DNA of 64,000 bases from Oopsacas minuta. Lineage: Eukaryota > Porifera > Hexactinellida > Lyssacinosida > Leucopsacidae. The notes beneath the pieces are model-generated. The model saw only the letters and a program-made list of their open reading frames with translations. It searched no databases and was not told where the DNA came from. Below are positions 24,551-37,283 of this stretch, piece after piece. The DNA lies in the NCBI GenBank assembly GCA_024704765.1, contig JAKMXF010000033.1:1-64000 (forward strand), written 5' to 3'. How positions within the stretch are numbered: the first letter of the stretch is position 1; every line of letters starts with the position of its first letter. The position numbers were made by a program, and so were the translations under genes.

Positions 24551-25996
24551 TTATTTGTGGTTGAATACTCCAGCAATAGCCAGTACTATCAAAATAATAA
24601 CAATCACTACTATGAATACTCCCAAAATAATACAGATTATAACAAATGTGAGCTTCCTGGAGCTTTTCTAGAGGATATAATAACCGGTGTTAGTTCTGGT
24701 ATATTCATATTATTAATAGTTGTTTACCTTGTATCTGTGTGCTTTTATTATTTCCTTCTCGCCCTTATTCACAGCTAAATTAGCTGTCTCTACGTGAGCC
24801 TCAATATTATCTATATATAGAACAACACGTAACCTAGCAACGGGACTGTAAGGAAACATGTATAACTAACCAATCAAATGTCCTTGATCCTGTATCATGA
24901 TACCGATATCTCTAAACATGTCATTGAGTCCCAATATGTCGGTCTATAATAAGAATTCATTTATCACAGTTTGGTAACCAAAGAATACATTCATATACGG
25001 ATTTATTAACACCTGATACATACCTCAATCTGTCTGAGAGCTATCTCCCTCTCCTCTAGCTGGGCTATTTGTTCCTGATCTCTTACTTGTGCTTGTGTTT
25101 GAGCTAATCTATAATTACACACAATTATAATATCCATAGTCCAATTCTACGTTTTACTAACCTGTCCTGTGGAATAAGTAAATTCCTCTCTTCATTATGG
25201 AAACTAGGGTCTATGGAATCCAGACCGGAAGTAGCCCTCTCTCGAGCAATGGATTCTCGTTCTTTCCTTAGCAACGTCTAAGGAATGTTTGTATAATCAT
25301 ATAGAAATGTATAATTATATAAATAACAACCTCTTGCGCTTGTTTGAATCTTTCAATTGTTTGTTTGAAATTTGCTTTTATTCTATCTAACTGCATCTTA
25401 CGAGTCTAAATAATAATAATAATAATACATTCTAGAGAGTAGTAAGCGTTGCTAGGTTACCCTATCTCCTGATTGTCTGACTTGATTCTCGAATTTCTCC
25501 AAATCGTCCCTCGTCATTTTCAGGAGAGAAGTTGTATCTTCTTTCAAATAGGAACTAAACAAACAAATCAATAGAGTAGATGGCGTATATACAAGCACCA
25601 TCCCCTGGAGTACAGGTCTCACATATTCCTGTATATTTATACCGGTTATAAGAGCATGTATTCTACTCATAAGGTGTTATATAACCGATATACACTTACA
25701 GTTCAGATCTTATCCTGCTAGCGTCTGGCGTTCCTAGCTTCTTTATCATCTTTTCCATCTCAGCGACTATAAAATATAATAAATGAATATATGAATAATC
25801 GTGAAATAAACCATTAACACCTCTATATTAACTCACCATTCCGTGTGATGTGCTGTATATTCTGTGAGAGGAGATTAGCTAGTCTGTCTATATCCATCTT
25901 GGAGTTATCTAGGTGTTAGAATTAATCATATTACACTATAAGATATAACACTTAAGTAAATATACCTGGAGTATCTTGATAAGCAGTGTAGTGCAT
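24551..25996 (-). CDS. Qa-SNARE, syntaxin-7/12 type
   Basis: Endosomal syntaxins drive fusion of endosomal and lysosomal membranes. Start ATG at 25994-25996 (MHYTAYQDTPDNSKMDIDRL), followed by an N-terminal helical domain (NLLSQNIQHITRN, MEKMIKKLGTPDASRIRSEL, TTSLLKMTRDDLEKFENQVR). The SNARE motif is QIAQLEEREIALRQIETDIL, then LNDMFRDIGIMIQDQGHLID and NIEAHVETANLAV. The central-layer Gln of GIMIQDQG fits a Q-SNARE. A short linker leads to a single C-terminal membrane anchor (KLTFVIICIILGVFIVVIVI) that ends at 24551. Several short introns, some with GGTGTTA words. The exact paralogue (7, 12 or 13) is not resolvable by eye. Confidence 0.85.
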
Positions 25997-27276
25997 AAGA
26001 TAATTGAGTTATAGAATCAAATGAAGCTAATAATAGAATATACATATTATACAACTGAGGAATGTACCATGTTGGATCGAATAATAGTCCTCATAAGTGA
26101 TCCCCTACCTAGCTCTGGTGTTCACACCTTAGGGTGAAGACACCAAATTGAACAGTGGAGCGAGCATACCTATGTGAGGAATATGACATGACTGACACAC
26201 GCACAGCATTTGGGCAGGAGGGGTTAAATAGAGCAAATATGTCTAACTTCCATTTGACCTGGGGGGTCTATGAATTGCCCCATCAGACAGACCAAGTTAG
26301 ACACTAATCAAAAGCAGAATTCCAACCCTCACTCCTAATCCTTGTAGTAAATACACAAATACAAATTATAAGACACAATGAGGAGTGCTCACTCGACATA
26401 ATCACCTTATTAGTGAGTTATTTATAAACACCCGTAGGTAGGGCGTACAGAAACTTCTGGCCAACCCTCAGAGCCCCAAGATCCAATCAATATTGCTATA
26501 AACATCTACAACACCTATCCGATTGGTGACATAAATACACATCCGTATTCTCAGCTAAATACAATACAATTATCTAACTTCATAATAATTATATTTGGTA
26601 TAACTGTAAATAGGATTGTGTATGGGTACAGGTGTCAATAAATTGTGTCTTATAATTTGTATTTGTGTATTTACTACAAGGGTTAGGAGTGAGGGTTGGA
26701 ATTCTGCTTTTGATTAGTGTCTAACTTGGTCTGTCTGATGGGGCAATTCATAGACCCCCTGGTCAAATGGAAGTTAGACCTATATGCTCTATTTAACCCC
26801 TCCTACCCAAATACTACGAGTGTCTGTAATTTTAGATTCCTCTCACTTGTATCCTCATTCCACTATTCAATAAATCCTATATGAGGGGAGAGACCAGTAG
26901 GCCCTGATAGATAATTGGGACACTAATCTGTTCTGTAGACAATAGTACAGGAATAGTCCATGAATTGTCTATTACAGACAGGATTGGTCCTTCCATTAGT
27001 TAGTCCAACTGGGCAGTCCCCTAGGGCAGTATAATCTTAAGATTGAGTGACTTCACATATAATAGTTGCCTAAGACAGCAAATTTTGAAACCTTTTCACG
27101 GACAGGCCCTGAATACAGAATAGTTAGATTTATTCCATCAGGTTATACCTAATGCAGATGGGGACAAGGTTACCATTTGTTACCTAGGTGTCAACATAAA
27201 ATTTGTACCCTGGGGACATGTATGGGAGAGTTCTCACAAGTCTCGAAATGTCTATAATTCTATAATTAGAATAATA
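25997..27276. other. Intergenic region with a long inverted repeat
   Basis: This gap between the syntaxin gene (-) and eS7 (+) holds the foldback repeat listed separately. From 26831 to 27276 there is also a stretch with TE-like text (GTTGCCTAAGACAGCAAATT near 27065). The eS7 promoter must lie near its right end. I see no coding sequence. Confidence 0.5.
26210..26820. mobile_element. Foldback element: about 170-bp inverted repeats with about 260-bp spacer
   Basis: The left arm (about 26212-26382: GGGCAGGAGGGGTTAAATAG ... AAATTATAAGACACAAT) and the right arm (about 26640-26814: ATTGTGTCTTATAATTTGTA ... CTATTTAACCCCTCCTACCC) are near-perfect reverse complements. There are a few substitutions, such as AGCAAATATGTC versus its partner GACCTATATGCT. 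No transposase frame is present. The structure fits a foldback-type non-autonomous element, and transcripts could form a long hairpin. Confidence 0.85.
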
Positions 27277-28150
27277 ATGGCTAGCTACAGTGAAACTGCT
27301 AAAGTTATTAAACCTCAAGGGGCTACTATATCTGACATTGAGAAGAGTTTATCATCTGTAAGATATATTTGTTTGTTTATTTGTTTGTTTGTTTGTTTAT
27401 TTGTTTGTTATCTACCGCTTTAATTCATTTAGTCCCTGTTTGAGCTAGAGAAGAATCCAGATCTCAAACTCCTGAAGGAACTAGACATTCTTGGAGCGAA
27501 GGTATGTTACTATGAATTAATATATTATACTTCTGGTACATATATACTTCCTGTTAGGAGTTAGATGCACATGGTAAGAAAGCTATAGTAGTTACAGTAC
27601 CATTTCCACAGCTGAGAGCATTCCAGAGATTACATGCTAAGCTTACTCGTGAGTTAGAGAAGAAATATTCTGGAAAAGTTGTCGTGTTTATAGCTAAGGT
27701 AATTCAGCCACGAATCTATAGAGGTGTTATATTTATAGTTTCAGTTTCAATTTAGCGTACAATCCTACCCAGACAGACTAGGAAGACTAGGAACCAAAAA
27801 CAGAAACGTCCTACCAGGTACAGCCTCAATTCCATGAGGTGTTAGAATATGATTAATGATCTTATTTTAGCCGTACTCTAACCTCAGTACATAATGCATT
27901 GCTAGAGGATTTGGTGTACCCGGGGGAGATCGTAGGGAAGAGGACAAGGATCCGATTGGACGGTAAGAGACAAATTAAAATACATCTAGACCATCAGCAG
28001 AAGGTCCACTTGGAAACAAAGGTACAATTCTATTAATTAAATTGTAACTATAGGTGTTATGTGATTAATAATATTTAGGTGGGAGTATTCTCTCAGATAT
28101 ACAGGAAACTGACGGGAAAGGAAGTAGTGTTTGAATTTCCAGCTGTTTAG
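27277..28150 (+). CDS. RPS7: Ribosomal protein eS7
   Basis: Component of the cytosolic small ribosomal subunit. Start ATG at 27277 ([20 protein letters not shown]). Exons join to give [60 protein letters not shown] and [20 protein letters not shown]. Then come [40 protein letters not shown] and [19 protein letters not shown]. This matches eS7 along its length, with normal size and ending. Six exons. One intron holds a TTTG tract and another consists largely of a GGTGTTAGAATATGATTAAT word. Confidence 0.97.
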
Positions 28151-28326
28151 CTAATAACAAAAGTTAGGAATATTCATTAGGGAATAATTAGTGTTAATTA
28201 GAATTATTTTCGAATATTTGTTTACGATTTTATTAGTAAACAATAATATATTAACTATTATTTGATTGGTCAGCTCTTCTAGCTATAAATAGATATATTC
28301 TGAATTAGTGGCACAATTGTGTCGAT

Positions 28327-30212
28327 ATGGCAGAGAGAGACACTTTAACAGAAATTCGGTCTCATGCGAATATGGCAGAGACACATAGAGTACTGCATAG
28401 ATGGGAAAACAGCTGTAGACATTCCTTAGAGCATATACGGTTGTCAAGACAATTGAATGATAAATTTGAGGAATGTAAAGCGTTGCATAGTTTAGGAGCT
28501 GTTTATCATTCCAGAGGAAAGACAGAGAGTCTCAGTCTCAGAGGTAAGTAAACAAACAAACAAACAAACAAACAAACAACTAATAAAGTAATCACACTAG
28601 AGACAGTACCGGGGTGTTACCCTCCTCTGGTAACAGATCCGCTTACAGAGTCTACTATACACTATCAAGATAGTATCAATATATCAAGGGAGATACAGAA
28701 TAATCAGCTGTTAGCTAGAGGACTAGTGGATCTGGGATCTGTATATTACATGCTAGGGAGGTGTGTAGAGGGTGTCATGTGTCTACAGGAGAGACTAGAC
28801 ATAGCCATACAGGAATGTGATATATTGGCACAACAACAAACACACGGTAATCTAGGCAACACGTGAGTTATGCAACTATTGTATCTCTACCCATAGGTGT
28901 TACGATTTTCCATATTTAGTTATACATTAAGTGGAGATATGGAGCGTGCATTAGATCACTACAAGCATACACTACTATTATCCATAGAGCTACAAGATTG
29001 GACCCTAGAGGCTCGGTGTTCCTACTCCATGGGATTATGTTATTATATGATTAAGCAGTATGATCTGTCAGTAGACTCTCTACTCAAATATCTACGCACA
29101 TCTACTAGACTCAAGGATAAGGTGTGAGATGAATGATATTAAATATACATATCTATACATCTGTATTTGATAGGCAGGATGTCTCAGGGCCTGCTGGTCT
29201 CTCAGTCAATCATATTCCTCTCTCAGTAAGCACAGAGAAGCTCTCAGATACGCTAAGATACATTTATCTATAGCCACAGAGCTGAACCACCTGACAGCTG
29301 TGGAAGTGGCACAACATAATGTGTCGGCTATACAGCGACACAATTTAAGACACAAGGACATTGATCCTGAGAGGGAAGCTATGTTAGTGCTAGAGGATTG
29401 TATTACACCTGTATCCCCTGGTGATATTAAAGGTACATAGCAATGCTAATATTAACTAATAAATATGTTGTTAATTAACGAGGGCCTATTCATATTGAAT
29501 AGGAACTATAAAGTGTTATAATATGTAACTAAATAGACATATTGATTGATATGAATAGAAAAGTGATTGAAGAGACACCTGACAGACTAGATCACTTACT
29601 GGTAGAGAGACTAATGTACTCACAGAACAGACTAGAAGACCAAAGATGTCCAATGCCTCCCTCCAAACCCCTGAGAGGAACACTTCACACCTCAAAGAGT
29701 GTCGATGATTTAGTCATGTTAATAGCAGACACACAGACGGATAGAATAGAGGAACAGAGAGCTCCCCTTATCCACAAGAAGGTGATTTAGGAATTTATTA
29801 TATAAAGATGTGTGTGTGTGTGTGTGTTATTGTTCTATTTATAGAAACTTAAACATGTGAGCTTCGATCTTGTACTGGATGACGTCACAGGGATAGTTAG
29901 CTTCCTAGACAGGTAACTAGTAATTCAGATTATTGTATTTATTATATTATCATTCATTATTCACACCTTGTAGGTGTCATGATCATACCATAGAGGATCA
30001 GAGGAGTACCCTACCCCTGGCCCCAAAGAATAGGTACCAAAAGCCTGAAGAGACAGAGGACTTCTATAACTTAATAATGCAGGTTAGTTATAAGAGAGTT
30101 CCATATTCTTATTAGTTCCTTATTCTTATTAGTTCCTTATTGTACAAATTAATAGGCACAGTCTCACCGGATAGATGACCAGAGGACATCAGCTCAAGTC
30201 CCTCTCCTCTGA
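28327..30212 (+). CDS. GPSM/LGN/Pins-type TPR-GoLoco protein
   Basis: GPSM proteins bind Gai-GDP through GoLoco motifs and NuMA/Inscuteable through TPRs, and orient mitotic spindles. Start ATG at 28327. TPR helices follow (EECKALHSLGAVYHSRGK, NQLLARGLVDLGSVYYMLGR, HGNLGNTYTLSGDMERALDH, ARCSYSMGLCYYMIKQYDLS). The C-terminal part carries four GoLoco-like motifs ending in a DQR or EQR finger: LLVERLMYSQNRLEDQRCPM, LVMLIADTQTDRIEEQRAPL, CHDHTIEDQRSTLP and FYNLIMQAQSHRIDDQRTSA. The protein stops at 30212, just after the last motif. The second motif has EQR instead of DQR, and the third is short. The TPR block looks shorter than the 7-8 repeats of vertebrate LGN, possibly because a few exons were missed. 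Confidence 0.88.
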
Positions 30213-30425
30213 CCTATCAAATTCATTCCTGTGTTATGACATAACTATTTGTATATTTTGTTGTTATGATTGTTTGTATGAATATTTTGTATGTAAATCA
30301 GCTGATTATATAATTACAAGTGTAACGTAATAGAAATGACGTATATTCTATCATTTTATATATATATTACGAATATTTCAGTTTAGTTTAGTTTAGTTTT
30401 ATTGTGTCACTATTTTCACACCTTC

Positions 30426-33400
30426 ATGTCACAAGGACCACCTTACAATGTGTCGACAGGTTAGTGTGTAATATCGCATATTATAAAAAGGTGTTAAATA
30501 TTGAATATTCTCTTAGGTAGACAACATGTTGCAATAACAACGCCAGGAATGCAGAGTTATGCCTCTACACAGAACCAATTATATCCTCAGAATATAGCGC
30601 CTAATTCTCAGACTCCTACTCTGCCACTTAAATTCTCTCCTGCCACTAACAGACACAGTCTTACCCCACAAATGGAACATAGAGCTAATCCGTTAGCCAA
30701 TCAGATGTCTGGGTTAGCTATTTCGAATTACCCACCTAGCTCAACCAATCAATCACCCCCCTTTCCTACTCAAACAAATCAAATGTCCTTCAATCAACCC
30801 CCTGCACCCCAAACAATGCGGCATAATCAGCCCCCTCAATCCAGCCAATTTCCTAATCCTCCTCACCCTACAGTATTCTCACAGCCTCCATCTTCAAACC
30901 TCCAAACATCTAATCCAAATACTCTTCCTAATCAGTCCTTATCAAATCAATTCACCCAACTTCCTCCTACATCTGGATTAGTCAAACAGCCTCATAACCC
31001 TATGAACTTAAACCCAGTACCTCTACCCCCTACACAACCCCCTGCCTCTCATACGATTGGACACAATCTAACACCTCTTCAATCTAGCCAATTCCCTAAT
31101 CATTCCCAACCTACAGGATTTACACAACCAACGCCTTCCCAATTCACACAACCTCCATCTTCACACCTTATACCAGCTGGTCCTAACCAATTCAATCAAT
31201 TCCCTCCTACTGATGGATTACTGCCCCCTACGCAGCTCCCTCCCCCTTCCTCTACCCAATTCCCTAATCCTCCCCAGTCCTCAGGACTCACACAACCTCC
31301 ACAACAATTCAGTCCGTATCCTCCTCAGCTGATGGGTACAGGATCTGCACCCATGGGAGGAGATCAGTTCGGACCTCCAATAACATCTCAACCTAAAGTA
31401 ACTCCTGATTCTATCCCTAGCGTGGTTAGTTATACTTACATTCCTATATACCTCATGTGTAACTAAGCTATACAATAGATAGAAGTACTGGGAATAGATA
31501 AAGAACGATGGGTATCTAACGAGTACTTTACAGGATCTAGAACTCCACCCCCTGGGACCCTGATCTCCTGTCCAATAAGAGACACGGGTAACGCCTCCCC
31601 TAGGTACATAAGGAGCTCTTTGTACACCCTCCCCACATCAGCTGATATGATTAAGGAGTCTAAACTGGTAGCTGGATTAATAATACAACCTCTAGCTAAT
31701 GACCCTGACAACGATAAAGTAAGAATGCTATGTCATTATAAGATACTCATAACTAATCACTCCTATTTATAGTTACCCCTGGTAGACCATGGATCAGCAG
31801 GACCAATCAGATGTAAGCGTTGTAAAGCCTATATGAATCCATTTAACAGTTTTACAGGAGGGGGAGCTGCTTATGAGTGTATATTCTGTGGTATTTCCAA
31901 TGAAGTACCAAACACATACTTCCAGTACTGTGACGCTACAGGCAAAAGAATGGTATGTTATATCACTTTAGTTACCAGACATTGACAATGTTATGTATGT
32001 ATAGGATACAGCAGACAGATCAGAGCTGAGCAAGGGGAGCTATGAGGTGGAGGTAACCAAAGAGTACATGAGGTATCAGAAGGAGGGAGATCCGCCAGCT
32101 GTAATTCTTGTTATTGACATATCTATGAGGAGTTATAACATAGGACTAGAAGGATTCCTATCTTCACATATTGCTGGTATGTAGCAGGTGTTATATGTCC
32201 TGTTGTTGTTGTTGTTGTTATTGTTTACTTATTTAGATTTATTGGATCGTCTCCCGAAGGATGATACAGGGACCTGTCCCTTAGAGATAGGTCTAATCGT
32301 ATACGACACACAGGCATACTACTTCAATCTATCAGCTCCTCTACCTAGCATATACGTCATAACAGAATCAGCTGATCCGTTCTTACCGGAACCATCTGGC
32401 AGCTTAGTTTCCATTCCACAGGCCATAACTAGTATCAAGAGTGTGTTAGACAGATTCCCCGCACTATTCTCTCAGAGGAAGAGCGGAGGGTGTCTGGGGG
32501 TAGGAATTAAGGCGGGTATATCTATGTTATCAGAGATGAAGAGAGTTGGTAAGTTACCCCATGGGTTCATTATGATATCTGAATTATTTACTACCTCTAA
32601 ATAACAGGAAGTAAGTACATATTTTACAAGAATTCTGTTTCTAGGGAAGCTACTCGTATTTCAAGCTGATATTCCAGAGATCCAGGGTCCAGGTCAGATT
32701 AAGAGAAAAACAGATAACTTCTTTAAACCTCAGAGCTCTTTCTACGATAAGATATCAGCTGACTGTCAGAGGGCAGGGATCTGTGTAGACCTGTTCCTAC
32801 TACCCACTGCATATACGGATGTGTTTACACTAGGACAATTGTGTCACTCTACAGGAGGACAGATACACTATCACTATAACTTCTCAGGTAAACAAACTAG
32901 GAAATTTTGTAAACAAACAATTGAGTATATATTATTCTATTAATAGCATCTAAGCCATCTAGCTACTCACGTCTCCTCTCAGACCTCCAGGAGACCTGTA
33001 GCACCCAGCTGGGGTTTGATGCTGTCATGAGGGTGAGGACTAGTCCCGGTATATCAGCTGATCAATATCAGGGTGCTATACGATTGAATGGATCAGAGAT
33101 ACAGCTAGCAGGATTAGATGCTAATAAGACTATAGCAGTAGTCTTACGGTATGATGATAAGTTGAAGGAGAGCTCTTTAGTATATGTACAGGTAGCTCTT
33201 CTCTATACAAACCTTAGAGGAGAGAGAAGGCTCAGATTACACAATCTAGCTATATGTACTAGTTCACACTTTGAAGATGTGAGTTATACATAATAAATAA
33301 ACAAACAAACACCTAACTATCCTGTATACAGGTATACCTATCAGCTGATTTAGATGCCATGGTTCATCTGCTAGCTAGATTAAATCTAAGAGGGTTTATA

Positions 33401-34262
33401 GAGGAACAATTAGAGCAAGTAGGAGAGAGGTTAAGACAACAAGTAGCTCACATCCTAGCAACATACAGGAGACATTGTAATCCAGGAGTAAACAAGGGAC
33501 AGGTAAACAAATATGTTTATTTCTATATTGTGTTATTTACTATTTGTTGTCTAGCTCATCCTACCCTCTACCCTCAAACTGTTACCCTGTTACTCTAACT
33601 GTATTCTAAAACTGCCAGTCACTCCTCTAACCAGTTCCTCTCCTAACACCCCTGACATGAGATCATACAACTACTACAGATTACAGGTATATACATAAGG
33701 CTATACTCTATCGGGTGTGTTTATATTTGTGCTTACTAGTGGTTATGTACAAGAGAGTTCCTGTTACTATTATACCCCAGAGTGTATCCTGTTGATGGCA
33801 CCCTGTCCTCTCTTCCTGAACCAATCAGATCCTCTGTTACTAAGATAGAGGAACAGAAGGCTTATATTGCTACAGACGGTCAGCAGCTGATTATGTGGAT
33901 TTGTAATAATGTGAATAATCAGCTGATTGCAGAGGTTAGCTCCAGTGATAGTTCCAGTTTAATAATCCTATATTTATTAATCTTATATTCAGGTATTTGG
34001 GGTATCAAGTGTTCACCAAGTGGACCCCTCTCTGTCCACCCTTCCAAAGCTGGACAATCCTACATCCCGTCACGTACAGTGGGCTATAGAGTCCCTACAG
34101 TCCTGGACAGGTAAGCCCCTACCTCTGTCTCTCTCCAAGCAAGGAGACCCTTCAGAGAACTTATTCAGGAGTTTGCTGGTGGAGGATGGAATATCTGGTA
34201 GAGCTACATATGTAGATGCTACCTGTATGCTACACAGAGAGATTAAGAAACTACTCAGCTAA
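30426..34262 (+). CDS. COPII coat cargo adaptor SEC24 (C/D type)
   Basis: SEC24 selects cargo in COPII vesicle budding from the ER. Start ATG at 30426 (MSQGPPYNVSTGR). A large second exon encodes a low-complexity Pro/Gln/Asn/Ser-rich region, as usual for SEC24 N-termini. Then come the zinc-finger core IRCKRCKAYMNPFNSFTGGG and AAYECIFCGISNEVP (four Cys), the trunk (PPAVILVIDISMRSYNIGLE), the beta-sandwich (GFDAVMRVRTSPGISADQYQ, then SEIQLAGLDANKTIAVVLRY) and helical regions (HNLAICTSSHFED). The C-terminal gelsolin-like part ends CMLHREIKKLLS. VDHGSAGPIRC, SKGSYEVEVTKEYM and ELAGLD-type words fit SEC24C/D better than SEC24A/B. About 15 exons. Confidence 0.95.
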
Positions 34263-34695
34263 TTATTGTTGTTGTTATTGATGTTTACACTTGTATAGAG
34301 GCTATTTGTAGCTACTAGGAAAATTATTGGTGTATCAGTTTGAGCTATGAATTAAGTCTGTCAGTTATTAGATTTATAATTCATTGTTTCACACCTCTTT
34401 ACAAGTACACCCGTATGATATGTATAATATGGATATACCTCAGAATAATAGCACCAACAACAACAAAACAACAATTGTTGATCAATCTGTATACAAATAT
34501 TAAATTTGTATACATTTTCGTAATCTAGAGTGTTTAACACATGTGGGTGTAGACCTAATCCCTTAAACAAACAAACATACAAAGCAGTGTGTATATTTAT
34601 AACCACACATAATATAAATACAGAATAATTATCTATAATACCTACAGGATAATAATAATAGCAATTACTAATAAACAACAACAAACAACAAAATA
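34263..34695. other. Gap between convergent SEC24 and septin genes
   Basis: AT-rich 3' regions of both genes, with TTG repeats near 34264 and AACAACAAC tracts near 34453. Small frames on both strands here have no support. Confidence 0.4.
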
Positions 34696-36263
34696 TTAAT
34701 TCTTCTTAGCTTTATTTGCTTTATCTGTCTGAGCTCTTGTAGCCTGGTATGAAGCTCTGATTTTAGTAAAATCTGCCATCTCAGAGTCCAGTTGTCTCCT
34801 CTTCTCCTCTAGCTCCTTCCTCTCCTCTGCGTGCATACGTCTTAACTTCTCGAATTCCTCTTGTAGATTGTTCTCAGCGCTCACTAGTTCTGTTTCCTTC
34901 TGTTTAACCTGAATAATTTAAATATTTTATGTTACCATGACAACACAGATCACCCTCTAACACTTACTTTACTAATAAAATTAGTCTTCAGTCTCTGCTC
35001 CTTCTTCTCCAGCTCCAGCTTGTACTGCTGTCTTTTCATCTCATACATATCCTTTACATTACCTCGAATAGGTTCTGCTATCTCCTTACTACCCATACGT
35101 TGTAGCTGCTCCCTCCTGTATAGCTCATAGTGAACCTAGATACCAATTGGAATGTACAGTCAATTCTGGTTGCCAGAGAGAGCCCTGGAATTTGGCATAA
35201 CTCACGGTATGTGTCCTCTCCCTCAGATCTTCCATATTAGTCCTTATTAACATCTCTCTTAGCTTAACAAAATCACAATGAGCTTCATTCTCCACCTCTA
35301 CTACTCCCCAGGCATACTCACGGGCCCTAACCTTCTGGTTGTTAATCACTATCTCTTCTCGTGAGCCTACTACTGCAAAAGGCATCTGTTCATTCATTGT
35401 AGAGTTGACCTATAGGATCACAGAGTTCAGCCTCCTAGCAACGCATGAGATATGTGTATGTATATACCTGCATAATAGTGTCATCATCTACAGGGAATCT
35501 GTATATCTCTACATTATTGTTAATTAATTCTCTATTAATTCTCTCTTTAAACTGGTCTAGTTCATCTCTTGATATTGAGTCTGCCTTAGCTATTATCGGT
35601 ATTATATTAACCTAAAGTAAACAAGAGTAAACAAGTAGTAAACAACAATTGTATACATCTAAACAGACCAATCACCTTCTTATCTAACGCCTTCATGGTT
35701 ACCAAATCTAGTGACTTAATGGAATGTCCAGTAGGTGATAAGAAATACAAACAAACATGTATCCTCGTATCATGGTAGTTTTGAATGTTCCTATTAATCT
35801 TCAATTCTTCCTGTAGATATTTCTCGTAATGTGTATCTATGTAGCCAACTAATGGTTGATAGGAATTCTCTTTATTAATCTGATCACCATAACCTATACA
35901 TTCCAATAGGATAAATGGTAGTTAGGGAACTATAATAAGCTATAACTAACCGACACTATCCACTACTGTTAATGTCAGTTTCACATTACTCTCCATCAGC
36001 TGATAGGTGTTAGAATTAATTCCCACTCTATCCATCTTATGATGAGTCTGTTCCCCTTCAAAATTGGTCTTGAATAGTGCGTCAATTAATGTACTCTTTC
36101 CTATACCAGTCTCTCCTATACACATTATATTGAAGTCAAACCCCTTCATCGTGCTCTTAGTAACCATCTGATCAGGGAGGGAGTCAAATCCTACCTTCCC
36201 TGACAGTCTCAGCTGTCTATCTGTCTCTCCTAACACTCGACGGACCTCTACACCATTAGACAT
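34696..36263 (-). CDS. Septin (SEPT6/8/11 group)
   Basis: Septins are filament-forming GTPases of the cell cortex. Start ATG at 36261-36263 ([20 protein letters not shown]). [20 protein letters not shown] and [20 protein letters not shown] follow, with P-loop GETGIGKS, then [35 protein letters not shown] and [20 protein letters not shown] (G3-G4 region) follow, then the AKAD motif ([20 protein letters not shown]). The C-terminal half is a charged coiled coil ([20 protein letters not shown]) that ends at 34696. The G-domain words and the long coiled coil fit the SEPT6 group. An intron holds an X-box-like GTTACCATGACAAC at 34931-34944. Confidence 0.93.
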
Positions 36264-36739
36264 GACTAATGTATAATAGTTTCAGTTACAATCAAGATAC
36301 ACTTATGAAGTACATTAACTATCTCAAATACCAATGTACAATCTTGGTAACCAAGGCCTACTACGTATAACTCAACCATTATTCAATGAATAATAGAGTT
36401 AATAATAATGATACCTAGCAACGGTGAGTGTAGGAGGAATGAATCCATTCAAGTATATAATTAGTTATTAATGGTTATGGCAGTTGTAACAATATTGCTA
36501 TATAATGTTAGCTCCGATAGGGTATTTGTTGTTATTTATGTTTACTAATTACTAGGAATTTGTGGTATATGAAGCTAGCTGGCAAATGAATAACAGTCAA
36601 ACCCAATCGTATCTAAATTGGAACAAAAGTAGGGTATCAGTTGTCCCCCCCTCCTCCTATATCTACTAGAGACAATTCTCATCAAATACGACATATCTAA
36701 TGCCAATAATGGTAACTACAATTCTTCCTAACTAATAAT
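36264..36739. promoter_or_regulatory. Upstream region of septin gene
   Basis: This 476-bp AT-rich gap lies between the septin start codon and the eL22 stop codon. It should contain the septin promoter and the eL22 3' end. It has a CCCCCCTCCTCC tract near 36645 and no coding frame. Confidence 0.4.
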
Positions 36740-37114
36740 CTAATCATCATCTCCGTCATTAGCCACATTGAAATACCTCAGTTCATATTCATTCTTAGAG
36801 CTAGCAACTACTCTAAGGAAATCTCTCATGTTCTTCTTTTTAAGGAACTTCTTAGACAGATATTTTAGGTATCTCTTGGACATGGGTATCTTAGCCTGTA
36901 CCGTTACCTTCTTGTCCGCTCTTGACACCTGTACATTGTCCCCCAGTTGTCCTGTTTTCTTGTTTACCTTAATCCTAGCTTTAAGGAAATCTGTGAATTC
37001 CTTCTCATCCATCAGATCGTCCTCTATAGCTGTCTTACAATCTATCACAAACCTGTGACTGATCTTCTTAGGTTTTTTAGACTTTTTTAGAGATTTCTTT
37101 GCTTTAGGGGGCAT
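36740..37114 (-). CDS. RPL22: Ribosomal protein eL22
   Basis: Cytosolic large-subunit protein. The 124-residue frame reads MPPKAKKSLKKSKKPKKISH, then RFVIDCKTAIEDDLMDEKEF, FLKARIKVNKKTGQLGDNVQ and AKIPMSKRYLKYLSKKFLKK. It ends in YELRYFNVANDGDDD with the typical acidic tail. Full length and apparently without an intron, unlike nearly all its neighbours. The upstream sequence has few features. An intronless ribosomal gene could be a retrocopy, but the frame is intact with no sign of decay. Confidence 0.96.
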   Translation of the reverse strand: MPPKAKKSLKKSKKPKKISHRFVIDCKTAIEDDLMDEKEFTDFLKARIKVNKKTGQLGDNVQVSRADKKVTVQAKIPMSKRYLKYLSKKFLKKKNMRDFLRVVASSKNEYELRYFNVANDGDDD

Positions 37115-37283
37115 TCCTATTCTCCTAATCGGTTGCTAAGTAATATTACTAACCAAAGAGTGAAATAAATGAGATTAATATGTACATAAAGGTGTCAAAG
37201 CCTCAGTGTTTATAGAAAGGATACATAAACAAACTAGATATAAATACGAATAATCACTACCAGTCTATAACATAGGAATGTAT

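Noticed and set aside
34340-34684. Overlapping frames on both strands between SEC24 and septin
   Set aside because: Low-complexity AT-rich 3' regions with no conserved words.
36768-37058. Plus-strand frame across eL22
   Set aside because: Antisense shadow of the eL22 coding sequence.
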